Shown here: positions 24,413 to 33,139 of the stretch, piece after piece
How positions within the stretch are numbered: position 1 is the stretch's first letter
How the letters are laid out: every line of letters begins with the position of its first letter
DNA from: an uncultured Verrucomicrobia subdivision 3 bacterium
Lineage (GTDB): Bacteria > Verrucomicrobiota > Verrucomicrobiia > Limisphaerales > UBA11358
Reading direction: 5' to 3'
Assembly (NCBI GenBank): GCA_903875465.1
Contig: CAIQWB010000040.1
Location: 1-47,271, forward strand
Length of the DNA stretch: 47,271 bases
Translations under genes and position numbers: made by a program
The notes under the pieces: generated by a model
What the model was told of the DNA's origin: nothing
Database searches by the model: none
What the model saw: the letters and a program-made list of their open reading frames with translations, nothing else

Positions 24413-27400
24413 TCAGGGCAGCGGGGTGGTGGTGGTGAAACAGATGCTCACCGGACCCAACAAACCGGATTTTGGCAAGGGCGAATTCTTGGTAAAGGGT
24501 TCGTAAGTGCTCCAAGTAAAGCGGTTGGTGGCCGGCAAGGCAGCGTCGCCAATCATGCGGTTCGGCCACAAATTGGCCACGCGAATCTCCAGGGCATTGG
24601 CACCGGGTTGCAAAGCACGGGCAATATTCACTTGGAACGGGGCCTTCCACACAATACCGAGGTCCTGGCCGTTCAGGGTCACCTGGGCCATTACTTGCAC
24701 ATCGCCCAGGTCCAGCCAGGTTTCCCGAGAATTGCCAGCGGCTCCGGCCGCCGGTTGCCAGTCAAACGTTTTCCGATAGGTGGCGGTGCCGGAGAAAAAC
24801 CTCACCCCGTCATTCGTGGAATCGCTCAAGGAAGCTAGATGATCCAGAGTAATGTGATCCGGCGCCCCCCATTTCGGCGGAAAGCTCACCTCCCAGGGAC
24901 CGTTGAGTACCAGCGGGGCGGGCACGGCCGTGACCCTGGCGCGGAGTGTTTTACCGCTGACCGCCTTCAATTCATAATTTCCCGGCTGGGTGGCCACGAG
25001 TTGGAGCTGGCCGGACGCGTCACTGCGGAGTTCTGCCGCACGGTTGGGCGCGGCCAGTGCGGCGAGCAGGCTTTTGGTGTCGGGGTCCTGGCCAGTGAGG
25101 GTGAAGGGCTGGCCATCCACGGTGTAGGACACCACCAAAGTTTTTACCGTGCCGTAAGCCGGATCATCGCCTTGGGCCAGTTCAGCCACTTGAAAATCGG
25201 CTTCTTCGCGGTCGGCCATCGCCTGCATTTTGCCTTGCACATTGCGGGTGCGCGCCGCGTCACCGGGCACACCATAGCTGGCTCGGAGAATTTTGATTGC
25301 CGGGCGCTTGGTTTCAACCCCCACGGGTTGCCCATTCCGGGTCAAGCTGGTCACTGCTTCGAACGCCGGGGGCGGAGCGCGGAAGATCACAAATACGGAA
25401 CCGCTTCCGGCCAGACGCAAGGGCACAGTCTCCCCGTCGGCAGTTTCTTGATAAACTGCCAGCGGCGAGATTTCGCCGGTTTCCGGATTCCACAATTCCG
25501 GGCGCAAACCATGCACCCGAAACGTGCAGGCAGATTCCACGGTGGCCGGTTTCGGATTGGCCACAAAATAGACCGGGTGGCCATCCACCTGCCGGTGAAT
25601 CCAATTCAACTTGGTGCTGGAGGTAAAATCGGCCGGGGCCTGCATCTCCGCCAGCACGGAAGCCACGGTCCGGCCCCAAATGATCCGGCCTTTCCCCAAA
25701 TGGTGTTCGGTCACTGTCCGGCCATCACAATCCCCCCAAATTTCGTCCGCGAGCCGGGCCACCCTGGCATCGCAACCGGGGTAATCAGAAAGGCTGGGTG
25801 AGGCGCTGGGACGAGGCCCAACCACCGTGGCGCCCGCTGACACCAAATCCCGGATTTTACCGGCCAGAGCAGGCGTCATGAGCCCGTGATTGGCGGGTAA
25901 CACCAACAACCGGTAACTCATGCCATCCGGCAGCACCAACCGGCCATCTTCGACACTCATCCGGGCAATCAATGCACCCGCACTGCATTCGTCAAACTTG
26001 TAGCCAGTCGGTGCCGCCGGATCCGGGTTGAAATAAGTTTGGTCGGGCGATTCCGGGCGCAAATAGCAAAGGTCCGCGACGAACAGGCCCTGCCGCAGCA
26101 TAAACTGGCACCGGGTGAGGTATTGATGCCAGCGGGTGGACATTTCCCACCAAGTCTGGGTGCGTTCGTAGTGTAATCCCCAAGGCCCCATGGTCACGCC
26201 TGGAAAACGATTGAGATAAGGCTGGTGGGCATAACGATGGATGACAAAACGATTCACCCCCTGGGAAAACTCATAGTCCCCGAGCGCCTTGATCGTGGCG
26301 GGATGCATTTTCCACTGTTCATGGTCGCCGGACGTAAAGGCTTCGGCCCCCACGACATTCCGGCCCATAATGTGCGCGACCGAGGCCATCTGCCGGCACT
26401 TGGTCGCGTTTTCACCCGCCCCGGTCGCCCAGAATTCCGTCATAGGCTCATCGGCGGGCTCCGTGTAGGCCGCTTCATCACCCAAGGGCAAATTATAGCC
26501 TTCGATACTGAGTTGCAGTCCGTGCTGATGCGCCAGCTCCGCCAGGCGCCCCACATAATTGGTGGCCAACAGCTCGGCGATGGTCTGACGAAAATCCCAA
26601 GCAAACCGCCGGGCGATGGCGGGATCGCCAATGGCGACAGGTGCACGTTCACCCGGCCGGGGCTTGGCGGCGATGACATTCGGCAAAAAGCGCAGTGGAT
26701 CGTAGCCCCGGCGACGTAGAAATTCCTCACGAAAAGCCGGCGTCCAGTTTTGCGAACCCACTTCCCAACTATCAATGTGGGTGGTGGTCAACGTTTCGCC
26801 GGCAAGCGGGCCCACTTCCGCGATCAATTTTCCCATCATGTTGGTAAAATGAACATCCATCGCGGCGGCGCTAAGTTTGTCACATTCCAGTCCGTTCCCC
26901 CCTTTGACGGGCGGCCGGGTAGAGGAGCCGGTTGAGGTATGACCCATGCGTAGAATGATCCAATGGCCATCGGGAATCTCCCAGGTTAACTGCCCGTTGG
27001 CGGCAAGCCGGGTGGAGAGATCCAGAACAGCATCCGGAGGGATGAAACCGTTGGTGGTGGCGGGATAGGCGAGCACGGCAACGTCCGCATAATAATCGCC
27101 CACCTCGACTTTACTATCGAGGATATCGGCCCCGCGCCGGTGTCCATTACTTGGCTGGGGCAACACGGTTGAGAAATGCGCCGGGCCGTCCACCAGTAAA
27201 TTGGTAGCCACGAGCATTTGCATCGACATTTCGGGGGTGATCCAAGGACCGCTGCTGCCGCACCAACCGGGGCCATTGGTCATGTTAATTTTCAGTCCCA
27301 AGCGGTGGGCTTCTGAGACCGCAAAACCAAACAAATCCTGCCACTCGGGGTTCATGAAATCGGCCGTGCCCGGCGGCGGCGCGAACCGTTCGACCACATC

Positions 27401-27604
27401 CATGATGATGACCCCGCCAATACCGGCGCGCTGCATGGCTTCCAAATCGGCTGTGATCCCGGCCTTGGTGACATTGCCGTTATTCCAAAACCAATATACC
27501 CAAGGCCGGGCGGCGGCGGGCGGATTAAGAAAGGATGAGGCCAGCTCGTCCGCGTTTACCAGTGCCAGGGAAAAAGCCAGAAGCAGGGCAATGATGAATT
27601 TCAT
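24413..27604 (-). CDS. GH106 alpha-L-rhamnosidase
   Basis: 1063 residues. The ATG at 27604 (M-K-F-I-I-A-L-L-L) is preferred over a TTG 12 nt upstream because it begins a standard signal peptide. The GH106 catalytic region opens with P-W-V-Y-W-F-W-N-N-G-N and continues to H-I-D-S-W-E-V-G-S-Q-N-W (Glu near 281). After it come a beta-rich part, a D-D-P-A-Y-G-T-V-K module (about 772-847) and a C-terminal galactose-binding-like jelly roll (about 890-1055, W-L-D-L-G-D-V...V-T-L-N-G). It removes alpha-linked L-rhamnose from plant or algal polysaccharides. It lies 21 nt after GH78 and 7 nt before the six-hairpin hydrolase. Confidence 0.92.
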   Translation of the reverse strand: MKFIIALLLAFSLALVNADELASSFLNPPAAARPWVYWFWNNGNVTKAGITADLEAMQRAGIGGVIIMDVVERFAPPPGTADFMNPEWQDLFGFAVSEAHRLGLKINMTNGPGWCGSSGPWITPEMSMQMLVATNLLVDGPAHFSTVLPQPSNGHRRGADILDSKVEVGDYYADVAVLAYPATTNGFIPPDAVLDLSTRLAANGQLTWEIPDGHWIILRMGHTSTGSSTRPPVKGGNGLECDKLSAAAMDVHFTNMMGKLIAEVGPLAGETLTTTHIDSWEVGSQNWTPAFREEFLRRRGYDPLRFLPNVIAAKPRPGERAPVAIGDPAIARRFAWDFRQTIAELLATNYVGRLAELAHQHGLQLSIEGYNLPLGDEAAYTEPADEPMTEFWATGAGENATKCRQMASVAHIMGRNVVGAEAFTSGDHEQWKMHPATIKALGDYEFSQGVNRFVIHRYAHQPYLNRFPGVTMGPWGLHYERTQTWWEMSTRWHQYLTRCQFMLRQGLFVADLCYLRPESPDQTYFNPDPAAPTGYKFDECSAGALIARMSVEDGRLVLPDGMSYRLLVLPANHGLMTPALAGKIRDLVSAGATVVGPRPSASPSLSDYPGCDARVARLADEIWGDCDGRTVTEHHLGKGRIIWGRTVASVLAEMQAPADFTSSTKLNWIHRQVDGHPVYFVANPKPATVESACTFRVHGLRPELWNPETGEISPLAVYQETADGETVPLRLAGSGSVFVIFRAPPPAFEAVTSLTRNGQPVGVETKRPAIKILRASYGVPGDAARTRNVQGKMQAMADREEADFQVAELAQGDDPAYGTVKTLVVSYTVDGQPFTLTGQDPDTKSLLAALAAPNRAAELRSDASGQLQLVATQPGNYELKAVSGKTLRARVTAVPAPLVLNGPWEVSFPPKWGAPDHITLDHLASLSDSTNDGVRFFSGTATYRKTFDWQPAAGAAGNSRETWLDLGDVQVMAQVTLNGQDLGIVWKAPFQVNIARALQPGANALEIRVANLWPNRMIGDAALPATNRFTWSTYEPFTKNSPLPKSGLLGPVSICFTTTTPLP

Positions 27605-27625
27605 ATGTAGTTTCAAGAAAAGTCA

Positions 27626-30600
27626 TCAATAATTGCCAGCCAGTCGATAGAATTTTTGCCCAAAATTCGCGATGGAGTTGGTAAAGGAAGTGAGTGTTTG
27701 AGTGGCGGTAAAATTTGTCAGGGTTAGCCACGGACCGGAACCCAGGTTGGTGGTGCATTGCAGTTGGTAGCCCAAACCTATGGACAGGTGGCTGAGATTC
27801 AGCACGAAATGAGTGCGCCCAGTCAACCAAGCCCCGCCTAAAGTCGCAACCACAGTCGATGGCGTGGGGGGGCCAAAGGCGGCCAGTTCCGTGTACCCCA
27901 CACCGCCATTCTGCTGATTGCCCGAGAAACTCCACTGGAGGTAGCGTACGCCCGTCAAATTCGTAACCGTTAACGAAGTTAACGTGCCGCCGGTGCCGTC
28001 CTTCGTCGGATAGGGCGACGGATTATATGCCACGGTGGCAATGGTGTAAAAGTTGGTGCCGTCATTTGAATAGCTGACCAGATAATTCGCGTTCTCCCGG
28101 CCATCGTCCTGCCAGGCGGTGTAGGCATTCAAGTTGGTGATCGTATAGCCTGTGCCATTGGGTCCCGGTCCGAGATTGAAAGTGATCGCCCCGCCACTGA
28201 TTTCATAACTCCGGTTGGTACTCAACGGCGTGCCAATATTTCCGTCATAGAGGGCCGGGCTGGCAATATGATTTTCCGATGCGACGGCCAGGCTGCTGGC
28301 CGTCACCGTCGTGTTGAGGTTGGTTAACAGGTCGCCGGCGGGCAGCGGTGGGAAAGCGCCTCCGGCATACACGGCGTCGGTCTCGGTTACGACCAGCGGG
28401 GGCGGCGGGGCAAAAATGGGAGAGGACCATTGGTAGTTGCCGTAACCAACGTTGAAGATGGCACTGCCATTGGAATTCCCTGCGTAATTGACGCCCGGTG
28501 AGCTGCCGGCCGGCCGGCCGCTTTCCAATATCGCAGCGGCATTGGTGGTGGGCACATAAATTTGGGCGGTGGTATTGGGCGGAATGACCACGTTCATATT
28601 GAAGGTGCCCCCAACATTGGTCCATGCGGTGGAAATGAGTCCACGAGTGGAATTGTAGCTGGTATTGGCCCAGGTCAGTCCCGTACCAGTGACCGGCTGA
28701 ATGAGGATGGATTGGTACCCCGGACTGGCCGGGTTAATGCCGCCAACGGACCCATATAAATACTGCCCCACCGCCCCGAAAGCATAGTGGTTGAATGAAT
28801 TCATGGTAACCGCCTGAAAACCAGCGCCGGGCGTCCAGCCATCCCAACGTTCCCACATGGTGGTGGCTCCCAAAGTCACCTGGTAAAGCCAGGAAGGATA
28901 GGATTTTTGCAGGAGCAGCGCGTAAGCGAGATCATCGCGTCCCGCCAGGTGCAACGCCGGCAGCAGGCGCGGCGTGCCGATAAATCCGGTCGCCAGATGC
29001 AGGCCAAATTGGGCAATGGAATTGGCAAATTGTTGTGCCACCTGGGTCCGCAAGGAGGCGGGCACAAGGTTAAGGGTAAAGGCCAGGGCATAGCCCGTCT
29101 GGCTGCTGCCATCCGTGAAGGTGCCGTCGGGGTTGAAAAAATTGGCAAAGGCAGCCGCGATATTACTGTGCAACGCGGCATAGGTGGCGGCATCGGCCTG
29201 ATTTCCAATGGCCGCCGCCATTTCCGACATGGCCTGCGCGTAATAAGCATAAAATGCCGTGTCCATGACCGTGGCGGTGGCCCCGCCGCCCAAATTCAAC
29301 CAGTCCCCAAAATCCCCCGGCAGGCCAGTAATCACGTAATTCGAGGCGTAGGCGGCATCAAACTGGCCACAGCGCTTGAGGGCGGCATAATGATCCACAA
29401 TGACATTCGTATCTCCATAGGCACGATACATTTGATAGGTGCAAATCCAGGCCGCATCCCCCCAGGCGGTGCCCCCGCTGCCCACCCCCATGTCGGGCGA
29501 CACCACGGCAATGGAACCATCCGCATGCTGAGAATCTTCGCACAAGGTCGTGAGCTGGCGGTGGAAAAATGGCTGCACATCAAAATTATATGCGGCGGTG
29601 GGGACAAAAAATTCGGTGTCGCCCGTCCAGCCCATGCGCTCATCCCGCTGCGGGCAGTCCGAGGGAACTTCCAGATAATTACCTTTCTGGCCCCAAATAA
29701 TATTGCTGTAAAGCTGGTTCACCAGCGGGCTGGAACAGGCGAAATTTCCGGCCGGCGGGAGCGCGGAATGCACCACCACGGCCGCCACCGAACCCAGCGC
29801 GGGGGGTGCGGAGAGTCCCCGCACTTCAATATAGCGAAAACCGTGAAAGGTAAAGCGCGGCTCAAACACCGTGGTGCCATTGGTGGCGAGAATATAATAA
29901 TCGGTGGCCGTGGCGCCGCGCAAATTGGCGGTGTAAAGGGTTCCGTTGGGATTCAGCATTTCTCCATGGCGAACGGTGATGCGCTGACCAGCTGTGCCGG
30001 TCACTGCCAGGCGCACCCACCCCACCAGATTCTGCCCAAAATCAAACGTGTAGCCGCCCGCCACCGGCTGTGTAAGATTGACGGCGGCCAGATTTTCAAA
30101 GCGCTGGCTGGGTTCGGTAACGGCCGCCTGGACTTGCAGCCCCCCATTGCCAGGAAACTCGGCGGCATTGCCATAAAGCGCGTTGATAATGGCCAGGGTC
30201 TGACCGGTGCCCCCAAGATTGACCGTGGCATTTTCGGCAAAGGATTGCGTCTGTGTAACTCCGCCGAGCTGGTAGGTAATTTGTAAGGTTTTAACAATCC
30301 CATAAGCCGGATCGCCACCAAGGCTGGTGTTGCCGGCCAGGAAGTTTAGCTTATTATTCGCCACCAGGGACCGTACCAAGGTGGTCACATTAGTATATTG
30401 TAAAGCGGCGGCGGTCAGACCAGTCAACACCGGAGACCAGGGGCTGTCGTTATAATTGGGGGTATCCCAACCCGGCAATTCCAAGCGCGCGTCATAAGCC
30501 GAGCCCAGCAGCAAGTCCCCGTAGAGGATCGGACCATAACTGGCTTTCCAGGAATTATCGCTAACCACTGTTTGAGTGCTGCCATCCGCCATTTGCAACA

Positions 30601-31894
30601 CCAGTTGCACCAGGAAACGCGGCGTGCCGCCATAGTTGAGCCGGGCGCCTTTGAAAGCCAGAACGCTGGCATACCAGCCGTCACCCAGGATGGCGCTCAG
30701 AGTGTTCGTGCCGTTCTGCACCAGACTGGTGACATCATAGGTTTGGTAATAGACGCGCTTGGCAAACTCCGTCCAGCCGGGGGTCAGCACATCGTGCCCC
30801 ACGGTCTGGCCGTTGAGGTGCAATTCATAGGCTCCCAGGGCAGTGACATACACCATGGCCCGCGTGACAGTCTGGGTAGTCACAAAATTCTTGCGAAGGT
30901 ACGGAGCGGGCACCCGGGCGATATCATTTAGTGACGGCGTGCCCCAAGTGGTGCCCCCATTACTTTGGGCCAAGGTCCAGCCGGAATCATTGAAATTTGT
31001 CTGTGTCCAGCCATTCGGCGGTTGTTGGGCGGCTTTCCAGGTGGCATCCACTGGAATATTCGACACACTCCCCGAGGAGAACTGCACCACCAGCCGGCCG
31101 ATCACCGTCGCCGGTTGGGCATCACTGTTCGTGGCCGCGAGCGCGATGAGATTGGTCCCGGGATGCAACCACGGGGTTAGATTCACCAGGGCGGTGGCCT
31201 CCCAGCGGGCGGCCGCGTTGGTAGCCGGTAGTCCGTTGGCATAAACGGCACAGTAATTATCCGCATACAAAGCCAGAACGGCGTTAGTAATGGCCTGGCC
31301 AACGGGCAAGATGAGTTGCTTGCGCAGGGAGCACTGGTACACCCCGGCGGCGGGCGAGGGAAAACCGATCCAATTCAAATTGGCCGTGTTAAGCAAGGCC
31401 CGGCTGGCGGCTTGTGCGGGCGTCAGTGAATACGCGGCGTCATAGCCAATCCATTGGGCAGACCAATCGGCCGGGCTCAAAAGTCCCATTGACCACTGGG
31501 CCGGCACGCTCCAGCCGGAAACGTTGTTGCTACCGTCATAAACGCGCACCTGCCAGTAACAGGCCTTGCCACTGGTGAGCGGCAGGCCGCCATAATTGAT
31601 GCCGGTGGTGGCCGTGCCAGCCACCTTGCCGCTGTCCCATAAATCCGCCGTGCCCGCGGTGGACCCTACTTGAATTTGCCAGGCGCTTTGCACGGCCCCG
31701 CGTGCGGATGGACCCGTGCTGGTGCTTTGCAACTGCCAGGAAAGCCGAGGGGTATCACCAATACCCAATGGATTCACCCGCTCATCACAGCGCAAATATA
31801 TCGGTTGCAAGGTGCCCTGCGAGCGCGCCTCGTTAATGCGCACCACCAGGCACATGGCTACTAATACCGCCTTGATCAATTGAGTAATATTCAT
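27626..31894 (-). CDS. GH78 alpha-L-rhamnosidase with discoidin-like tail
   Basis: 1422 residues with a signal peptide (cleavage near A-R-S-Q). Order: an N-terminal fibronectin-like domain (P-L-G-I-G-D-T-P-R-L-S-W), beta domains of GH78 (A-Y-E-L-H-L-N-G, T-P-G-W-T), a 'G-G-D-P-A-Y-G-I-V-K' module, the C-P-Q-R-D-E-R-M-G-W-T-G-D motif of GH78 (about 744-757) starting the (alpha/alpha)6 barrel, then M-W-E-R-W-D-G-W. The last 300 residues add a discoidin-like domain and the Y-Q-L-Q-C-T-T-N-L module. It hydrolyses terminal alpha-L-rhamnose. It is longer than most GH78 enzymes because of the C-terminal domains. It is the first of three nearly contiguous hydrolase genes. Confidence 0.93.
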   Translation of the reverse strand: MNITQLIKAVLVAMCLVVRINEARSQGTLQPIYLRCDERVNPLGIGDTPRLSWQLQSTSTGPSARGAVQSAWQIQVGSTAGTADLWDSGKVAGTATTGINYGGLPLTSGKACYWQVRVYDGSNNVSGWSVPAQWSMGLLSPADWSAQWIGYDAAYSLTPAQAASRALLNTANLNWIGFPSPAAGVYQCSLRKQLILPVGQAITNAVLALYADNYCAVYANGLPATNAAARWEATALVNLTPWLHPGTNLIALAATNSDAQPATVIGRLVVQFSSGSVSNIPVDATWKAAQQPPNGWTQTNFNDSGWTLAQSNGGTTWGTPSLNDIARVPAPYLRKNFVTTQTVTRAMVYVTALGAYELHLNGQTVGHDVLTPGWTEFAKRVYYQTYDVTSLVQNGTNTLSAILGDGWYASVLAFKGARLNYGGTPRFLVQLVLQMADGSTQTVVSDNSWKASYGPILYGDLLLGSAYDARLELPGWDTPNYNDSPWSPVLTGLTAAALQYTNVTTLVRSLVANNKLNFLAGNTSLGGDPAYGIVKTLQITYQLGGVTQTQSFAENATVNLGGTGQTLAIINALYGNAAEFPGNGGLQVQAAVTEPSQRFENLAAVNLTQPVAGGYTFDFGQNLVGWVRLAVTGTAGQRITVRHGEMLNPNGTLYTANLRGATATDYYILATNGTTVFEPRFTFHGFRYIEVRGLSAPPALGSVAAVVVHSALPPAGNFACSSPLVNQLYSNIIWGQKGNYLEVPSDCPQRDERMGWTGDTEFFVPTAAYNFDVQPFFHRQLTTLCEDSQHADGSIAVVSPDMGVGSGGTAWGDAAWICTYQMYRAYGDTNVIVDHYAALKRCGQFDAAYASNYVITGLPGDFGDWLNLGGGATATVMDTAFYAYYAQAMSEMAAAIGNQADAATYAALHSNIAAAFANFFNPDGTFTDGSSQTGYALAFTLNLVPASLRTQVAQQFANSIAQFGLHLATGFIGTPRLLPALHLAGRDDLAYALLLQKSYPSWLYQVTLGATTMWERWDGWTPGAGFQAVTMNSFNHYAFGAVGQYLYGSVGGINPASPGYQSILIQPVTGTGLTWANTSYNSTRGLISTAWTNVGGTFNMNVVIPPNTTAQIYVPTTNAAAILESGRPAGSSPGVNYAGNSNGSAIFNVGYGNYQWSSPIFAPPPPLVVTETDAVYAGGAFPPLPAGDLLTNLNTTVTASSLAVASENHIASPALYDGNIGTPLSTNRSYEISGGAITFNLGPGPNGTGYTITNLNAYTAWQDDGRENANYLVSYSNDGTNFYTIATVAYNPSPYPTKDGTGGTLTSLTVTNLTGVRYLQWSFSGNQQNGGVGYTELAAFGPPTPSTVVATLGGAWLTGRTHFVLNLSHLSIGLGYQLQCTTNLGSGPWLTLTNFTATQTLTSFTNSIANFGQKFYRLAGNY

Positions 31895-32064
31895 GATAAA
31901 CCAAACGAGTCAGTGCGGAAGAGCCGGCCACTGGCGTGGCCCGGGCCCGGCTCCCAGCGCGGTATTGTCCCCCTCCCTTGCTCACTTGACCGGGTGCTGG
32001 AAAGCGCCAGGCAACGGGACACGTCCTTCCCTTTCAAATGAGCTAACACCACTCCACATATCAA

Positions 32065-32090
32065 GGCAGGGTCAATAAACTGACCCTGCC
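32065..32090. terminator. Strong stem-loop between the pseudopilin and GH78 genes
   Basis: GGCAGGGTCA and TGACCCTGCC pair perfectly over 10 bp with loop ataaac, 55 nt after the pseudopilin stop on the minus strand. The following T-run is poor (TTGAT), so it may attenuate or protect mRNA rather than stop it fully. Confidence 0.6.
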
Positions 32091-32144
32091 CACTACCCGT
32101 GAACTGGCTTGAGCTGAAAAGCTTTTGAGATTCTTGATCTTGGC

Positions 32145-33005
32145 TTACCACGGACTTCCGGGAGTGCCCGTTGCATAGGTAGCCATCCACACTTGATGCA
32201 GATCGCCGTCTTTGAAAACGCCTGATGAGGCACCGAGTCCTTGTAAATATTGCGTTCTCGGTTGCAACCATTTGATCATGGCCGCGTGACCATCCGCGTA
32301 GGAAAACTGTCCATGATTGCCATGACGGCTGGCCGGAATATTACGCCAGGTTTGTCCCGTGTCGGCAAAATTCACGGCGTAGTAACCATCATCCAGGCTG
32401 TTCTTGGAAGCCGAAGAGGCATCCGTCTGCTCATCCACGAAAAACATCGCACCTGAGGGGTTGGGATCATGAACGGCACTGAATTTTGTGTTTTCCATAA
32501 TCCCGGGATGCGGATTACTGCCACTATTTCTCAGCGTCGTTCCATTATCCCCCATCATGCAATTTAAGGAATAGCTGCGCGCCCGGGGGAGGATGGCCCC
32601 GTTGACGTTCGCCAAATCGCCCGGACAACGATAGGAATTCAGGGCGGTGCAATAAGGGTAAATCATCGAGGCTTTAATGAGCGCGGTATTAGTCCAGTCG
32701 GTGGTAAATCCCCCGCCACCCACATTTCCCAAGACCCAGTCGGTGATCGACGAAGCGGAGGTGTTGGGAATAATGGCATCGTGAAAGTCACCGGCGTAAA
32801 CCTGGGCACCCAGGCCCATTTGTTTTAAATTGTTAAGGCAACTGATGCCATAGGCACGCGCCTTGGCCTTGGACAAGGCCGGCAACAGCATGGCGGCTAG
32901 GATGGCGATAATAGCAATAACCACCAACAGTTCAATCAAAGTAAAGGCTGGTTGCTGCCCCAATTTCCGCCGACCTGGCGCACTCGCGGTTTTGGATGTG
33001 TTCAT
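32145..33005 (-). CDS. Type II/IV-like pseudopilin of the H-X9-DG group
   Basis: 286 residues. The prepilin signal has a basic leader and [19 protein letters not shown] (processing after Ala20, with Glu at mature position 5). The rest includes [12 protein letters not shown] and the C-terminal [14 protein letters not shown]. These proteins are hugely amplified in Planctomycetes, Lentisphaerae and Verrucomicrobia, often beside secreted sugar-degrading enzymes; their role is unproven. Here it lies upstream of the rhamnosidase genes, after a gene for a large secreted protein. Confidence 0.92.
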   Translation of the reverse strand: MNTSKTASAPGRRKLGQQPAFTLIELLVVIAIIAILAAMLLPALSKAKARAYGISCLNNLKQMGLGAQVYAGDFHDAIIPNTSASSITDWVLGNVGGGGFTTDWTNTALIKASMIYPYCTALNSYRCPGDLANVNGAILPRARSYSLNCMMGDNGTTLRNSGSNPHPGIMENTKFSAVHDPNPSGAMFFVDEQTDASSASKNSLDDGYYAVNFADTGQTWRNIPASRHGNHGQFSYADGHAAMIKWLQPRTQYLQGLGASSGVFKDGDLHQVWMATYATGTPGSPW

Positions 33006-33085
33006 GTTTATTCTAATTTATCACGCTTACTCAACCGGTGAAAGCCACCGGGTGCTCTTTTAAATATTTCGCTTTTCAGGGAAAA

Positions 33086-33114
33086 TGCCCGGGGACGGCA
33101 ATCGTCCCCGGGCA
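33086..33114 (-). terminator. Intrinsic terminator of the 1349-residue surface protein gene
   Basis: TGCCCGGGGAC and GTCCCCGGGCA pair perfectly over 11 bp with a 7-nt loop. On the minus strand a TTTT run follows, 26 nt after the stop. It separates this gene from the pseudopilin gene. Confidence 0.85.
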
Positions 33115-33139
33115 CTACAGAACCAACTCAACCCCAAAC

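Noticed and set aside
28907-30286. 459-codon plus-strand frame over the GH78 gene
   Set aside because: Antisense to the catalytic domain of GH78 with no recognisable protein features.
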